NCBI GenBank assembly: GCA_023415835.1
Contig: JAEZJK010000115.1
Span: forward strand, 1-41,148
Direction of reading: 5' to 3'
DNA: 41,148 nt
Origin: Bacillota bacterium
GTDB taxonomy: Bacteria > Bacillota > UBA4882 > UBA8346
Part shown: piece after piece, positions 38,151-41,148 of the stretch
How positions within the stretch are numbered: position 1 is the stretch's first letter
Layout of the letters: every line of letters starts with the position of its first letter
Translations under genes and position numbers: made by a program
The notes under the pieces: generated by a model
Databases searched by the model: none
What the model was told of the DNA's origin: nothing
What the model saw: only the letters and a program-made list of their open reading frames with translations

Positions 38151-41148
38151 TTAGAAGAGCTCCAACTGCTTTTCCTTGCTCTGCCGGTTCCACTCGACCT
38201 TCTCCAAAAGATCTTCCGGCAGCATTTTTAAGAACCGGGAGGCTTCCACTGGAACCATTGCCCCGGTTCTAAGCTTAAACTGGGAATTTACCAAATATAA
38301 ACGCTGCCCCGCCCTGGTCACCCCTACATAAAAGAGGCGTTGCTCCTCGGCGATGGCCTCCGGATCATCCTCGTTCCCATAAGGGATCATACCTTCTTCA
38401 ACCCCTACAATAAATACTACCGGAAACTCCAAACCTTTGGCCGCATGCAATGTGGATAAAGTTATCATTTCCGTCCCGGCCGATTTATTGCCTCTCCGGG
38501 TCAAGTCCGCCTCTTGGGCCAGGGGCAAGAAACGCAACATTTCTTCAATACTTCCGTAATTCTCACTGATCCTTTTTAATTGCTCCAACTCCGGTTCCAG
38601 GCCGACGTCCATCCGGATCATCCAATCCTCAATAACCTCAGTACTTTTCCTTCCCAATTGTTCCCGGTAGTAACCGGCCACCCCGAAAAATTGGCTCAGT
38701 TTCAAAGCGGTTTCCGGGGAAAGATCTCCGGAGATTAACCACTCCAACTGAGCTTCCGATCCTTTAGTTTCATCCGCTTCCAGCCGGCGAAGGATTTTGG
38801 TAACTTCAGCGCCGTTCAGATCCCAACGGGGATATCTCAAGGCCGACCTGAGCCAAAAGAAATCCCCGGTATCCGTTAAATAGCGGAAGAAGGTCAAAAA
38901 CTCCCTCACCGGCGAAGCTTCCAAGGTCGACTGGGAGCCGCTCACCCGGTAGGGAAGCCCGGCTGCGGTCAATGCCATTTCCAAACTCTCCGCCTGCCAG
39001 CCGGTGCGGTAAAGGATAGCAATTTCACTCAATGAAAAGGCCTCTTCCGGCGCCGGACCCTTTTTCCCCTTAGGCCCGTGGGCTGAAATCATGGTCGATC
39101 CGCCCAATAACTGGACAATTTGGTCCACCACCACCCGGGCGGCTGCTTTCTCACTAGGGGTCTCGCACCAGATGACTTTAGGGCCGCTTTCGCTTTCAGC
39201 GCCCTTGTCGACCTGCCGTTCCGCTTTGGGGATTAACGTATTGGCCGCTTTAATTATCGTAGCCGCCGAACGGAAGTTGCGCACCAATTGGTAAGCGGCA
39301 GTCTCCGGGAAATCCTGTTGCAACCGGTTGAAGAAGTGGCTATTGGAACCACGGAAGCCATAGATGGACTGGTTCGGATCGCCGATCACCATCAAGCTTC
39401 GGCAATCCTGAGCCCATAATTTGACCAGCAAATATTGGACAAGGTTAAGATCCTGAAATTCATCCACTAATAAATGTTGAAATTGCCGCTTAAATGGCCG
39501 GAGCCAATCCGGGTCATCCTCCCAAAGGTTAACCATTTCCGGAATTAGGTCGTCAAAGTCACATCTCCGATAGCGCCGGAGATTTTGTTGGTATGCTTGA
39601 TATAACTCGACCGCCGCCTGGGGTAGTTCCGGTCCTTCTTCCCACATATATTTGTTCTTCAAAAGGGTAAGCATTAGGGCAGCCTCGCGGGCCCTCAGGG
39701 GTATCCGATGTTCGCGCAAGGTCTCCTCGATTAGAGATTTGGATCCGGTGTCATCTAATAGTTTCATCTTCGAGGCTTCCGGACCTTGTTGCAAAATCTT
39801 CCAAGCTAGGCTATGAAAAGTGCCCAAATTCAACCTGGCCAGCCGGCGGTCACCCGCTAACAGTTTTGCCAAACGGGATTTGATCTCAGTAGCGGCGCGG
39901 TTAGTAAAGGTCACGGCGGTAATCTCCGCCGGGTCAACTCCCGCCTCCCGAATCAGGTAAACAATCCGTTCCACCAGCGTTTTGGTCTTGCCCGTTCCCG
40001 GACCGGCGCTGACTGTCATCACTCGCGCCGTTGATTTAACGACTTCATCCTGTTCCGGGGTGAGCCCGGAATGAAAGGCGTCGGCCTTGGAAACTTTCAG
40101 CAAGCTTTTGGCCTCACCGACCACCTCCGCGGCTACTTGACTGAGGGCCGCCTTGCGCCGGAGGGCCGGGCTCCGTTTTCCTTCAAAGAGGGCAGCCTGT
40201 CCCAAGAGCGCTTGCCGGTCGTCTTCCCGCAAAAGCGAAACTTTGCCGTATTCACCGTCATATCCCGGTTTGACCTCCACTTCTCCCGCGCGAAGCCGCC
40301 GGATGGCTTCGGCTACCAACGGTCCGGCCGTCCCGGCAATGGCGCCGATCTCAACCTCTCTTAAGATGGTTAATTCCGGCCCGAATTTTTGCAATAACTC
40401 GCAATAAGCTAGATCGACCTTCCGCGAACTCCGGCCCATATTTAAGGCGGAGCCAATTACTTCGGGAAGCGGGACTAAACTTTGATATGGTTTGCCCCCT
40501 TCCGGACGGTACCCTTCAGGCCGGTCGGCTAATGCCGAAACCCTGTGTAGCACTCCCACAGTGACCTTGCGCCCACAGACGGGACAAATCCCTGATTTGG
40601 CGATGGTATCCTCCGGTTTCCAGGCCACCGCGCAGTTGCGGTGCCCATCGTAATGATACTTGCCTTCTTCGGGAAAAAATTCGATTGTTCCGGCGAACCC
40701 GCCCGATTCTTTATTTTCAAGGGCCTTTTTTACTCCGTCATAGGAGAACTCAGCCGTAAAAAGATTAGCTTCCCTGGCTAAATTTTGAGGATTATGCGCG
40801 TCCGAGTTGGAGACGAGGGTAAAACGATCCAAGGCCGACCAGCGCCAATTCATGGCCGGATCCGAGGAGAGTCCGGTCTCCAGGGCATGGATATATTGAG
40901 TTAAATCTTCATAGCATTCGTGGATATCGTCAAAACCGGAATTGGACCCGTATACCGAAAAATGCGGCGTCCAAATATGGGCCGGAATAAAAATAACTTC
41001 CGGGCATTCCTCTAAAACCATACTAAAGAGGTCATGGCTGTCCAGGCCGAGGATGGGCCGTCCGTCGGAGCGGACATTCATTCCCAAATCCGCCAGCCGG
41101 TCGCTGATCCTCCCGGCAACCTCCAGTGAAGGCAAGATGATCAGATGG
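38151..41148 (-). CDS. EndoQ-like PHP nuclease fused to UvrD-type helicase, 5' end missing
   Basis: 998 residues visible; the frame is open to the right edge, so the start lies outside. The first about 330 residues match the PHP/EndoQ family (TIGR00375-like): LRSDGRP-like NVRSDGRPILGLDSHDL, IFIPAHIWTPHFSVYGS, VSNSDAHNP (metal ligands) and a zinc Cys set (RNCAVAW, GICPVCGR). EndoQ nicks DNA 5' of deaminated bases. From about 355 comes a superfamily 1 helicase: SAGPGTGKTKTLVERI (Walker A), LLVDEFQDLN, VIGDPNQSIYGFRGS, TLHAAKGLEFPVVFIVG, EEQRLFYVGVTRA. A single protein could nick and unwind damaged DNA. No uracil-DNA glycosylase gene is near. Confidence 0.9.
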   Translation of the reverse strand, partial: HLIILPSLEVAGRISDRLADLGMNVRSDGRPILGLDSHDLFSMVLEECPEVIFIPAHIWTPHFSVYGSNSGFDDIHECYEDLTQYIHALETGLSSDPAMNWRWSALDRFTLVSNSDAHNPQNLAREANLFTAEFSYDGVKKALENKESGGFAGTIEFFPEEGKYHYDGHRNCAVAWKPEDTIAKSGICPVCGRKVTVGVLHRVSALADRPEGYRPEGGKPYQSLVPLPEVIGSALNMGRSSRKVDLAYCELLQKFGPELTILREVEIGAIAGTAGPLVAEAIRRLRAGEVEVKPGYDGEYGKVSLLREDDRQALLGQAALFEGKRSPALRRKAALSQVAAEVVGEAKSLLKVSKADAFHSGLTPEQDEVVKSTARVMTVSAGPGTGKTKTLVERIVYLIREAGVDPAEITAVTFTNRAATEIKSRLAKLLAGDRRLARLNLGTFHSLAWKILQQGPEASKMKLLDDTGSKSLIEETLREHRIPLRAREAALMLTLLKNKYMWEEGPELPQAAVELYQAYQQNLRRYRRCDFDDLIPEMVNLWEDDPDWLRPFKRQFQHLLVDEFQDLNLVQYLLVKLWAQDCRSLMVIGDPNQSIYGFRGSNSHFFNRLQQDFPETAAYQLVRNFRSAATIIKAANTLIPKAERQVDKGAESESGPKVIWCETPSEKAAARVVVDQIVQLLGGSTMISAHGPKGKKGPAPEEAFSLSEIAILYRTGWQAESLEMALTAAGLPYRVSGSQSTLEASPVREFLTFFRYLTDTGDFFWLRSALRYPRWDLNGAEVTKILRRLEADETKGSEAQLEWLISGDLSPETALKLSQFFGVAGYYREQLGRKSTEVIEDWMIRMDVGLEPELEQLKRISENYGSIEEMLRFLPLAQEADLTRRGNKSAGTEMITLSTLHAAKGLEFPVVFIVGVEEGMIPYGNEDDPEAIAEEQRLFYVGVTRAGQRLYLVNSQFKLRTGAMVPVEASRFLKMLPEDLLEKVEWNRQSKEKQLELF

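Overview
The window reads as chromosome of a spore-forming bacterium of the Bacillota with a two-membrane (diderm) envelope. Sporulation is indicated by SpoIIP and a YteA-family protein. Firmicute-type control is indicated by an ileS T-box, an infC-rpmI-rplT leader and LexA boxes of the GAAC-N4-GTTC type. An outer envelope layer is indicated by ExbB, ExbD and TonB, an SLH-domain protein and two OmpA-domain proteins. The mix resembles Limnochordia or Hydrogenispora-like lineages; that placement is inference from gene content only.

Region by region. 1-1.9 kb is accessory: two LexA boxes beside a truncated leftward gene, a class I methyltransferase, and a hairpin-rich remnant that looks like part of an integrative conjugative element, including a truncated sigma-like gene whose ribosome-binding site lies in a perfect 16-bp hairpin. 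2.1-4.2 kb carries spoIIP, an rseC-like gene and small zinc-ribbon ORFs. 4.4-8.9 kb is a leftward envelope operon, exbB-exbD-tonB-large secreted protein with a cohesin-like end-SLH/coiled-coil protein, followed by a separate rightward gene for an IPT/TIG-OmpA protein (9.3-10.9 kb). 11-16 kb is leftward housekeeping: infC-rpmI-rplT with its leader and a probable AUU start, then rluD-lgt-lspA, a yteA-like gene and a DUF5665-like gene. 16.3-21 kb has a HAD hydrolase, an AEC transporter remnant and ileS with T-box and promoter.

21-23.5 kb holds an ECF sigma/anti-sigma pair behind a structured leader, and a DivIC/FtsL-like gene. 23.7-28.7 kb runs rightward: a hybrid histidine kinase, a MerR remnant, an iron-sulfur aldo/keto reductase, and a two-gene unit (unknown protein plus TPR-TM-OmpA protein) ending in a perfect palindromic terminator. 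28.7-41.1 kb runs leftward: HU, a secreted PL10-type pectate lyase with a copper-amine-oxidase-N-like domain, a multipass membrane protein, a heterodimeric ABC exporter pair with one degenerate ATP site, an M48 protease, folD, and an EndoQ/PHP-UvrD helicase fusion cut by the right edge.

Most genes are housekeeping or envelope functions. The strongest candidate for an undescribed system is the exbB-exbD-tonB operon that ends in two secreted envelope proteins. The two-gene unit at 27.2-28.6 kb and the nuclease-helicase fusion come next. No CRISPR array, rRNA, tRNA or complete insertion sequence was seen.
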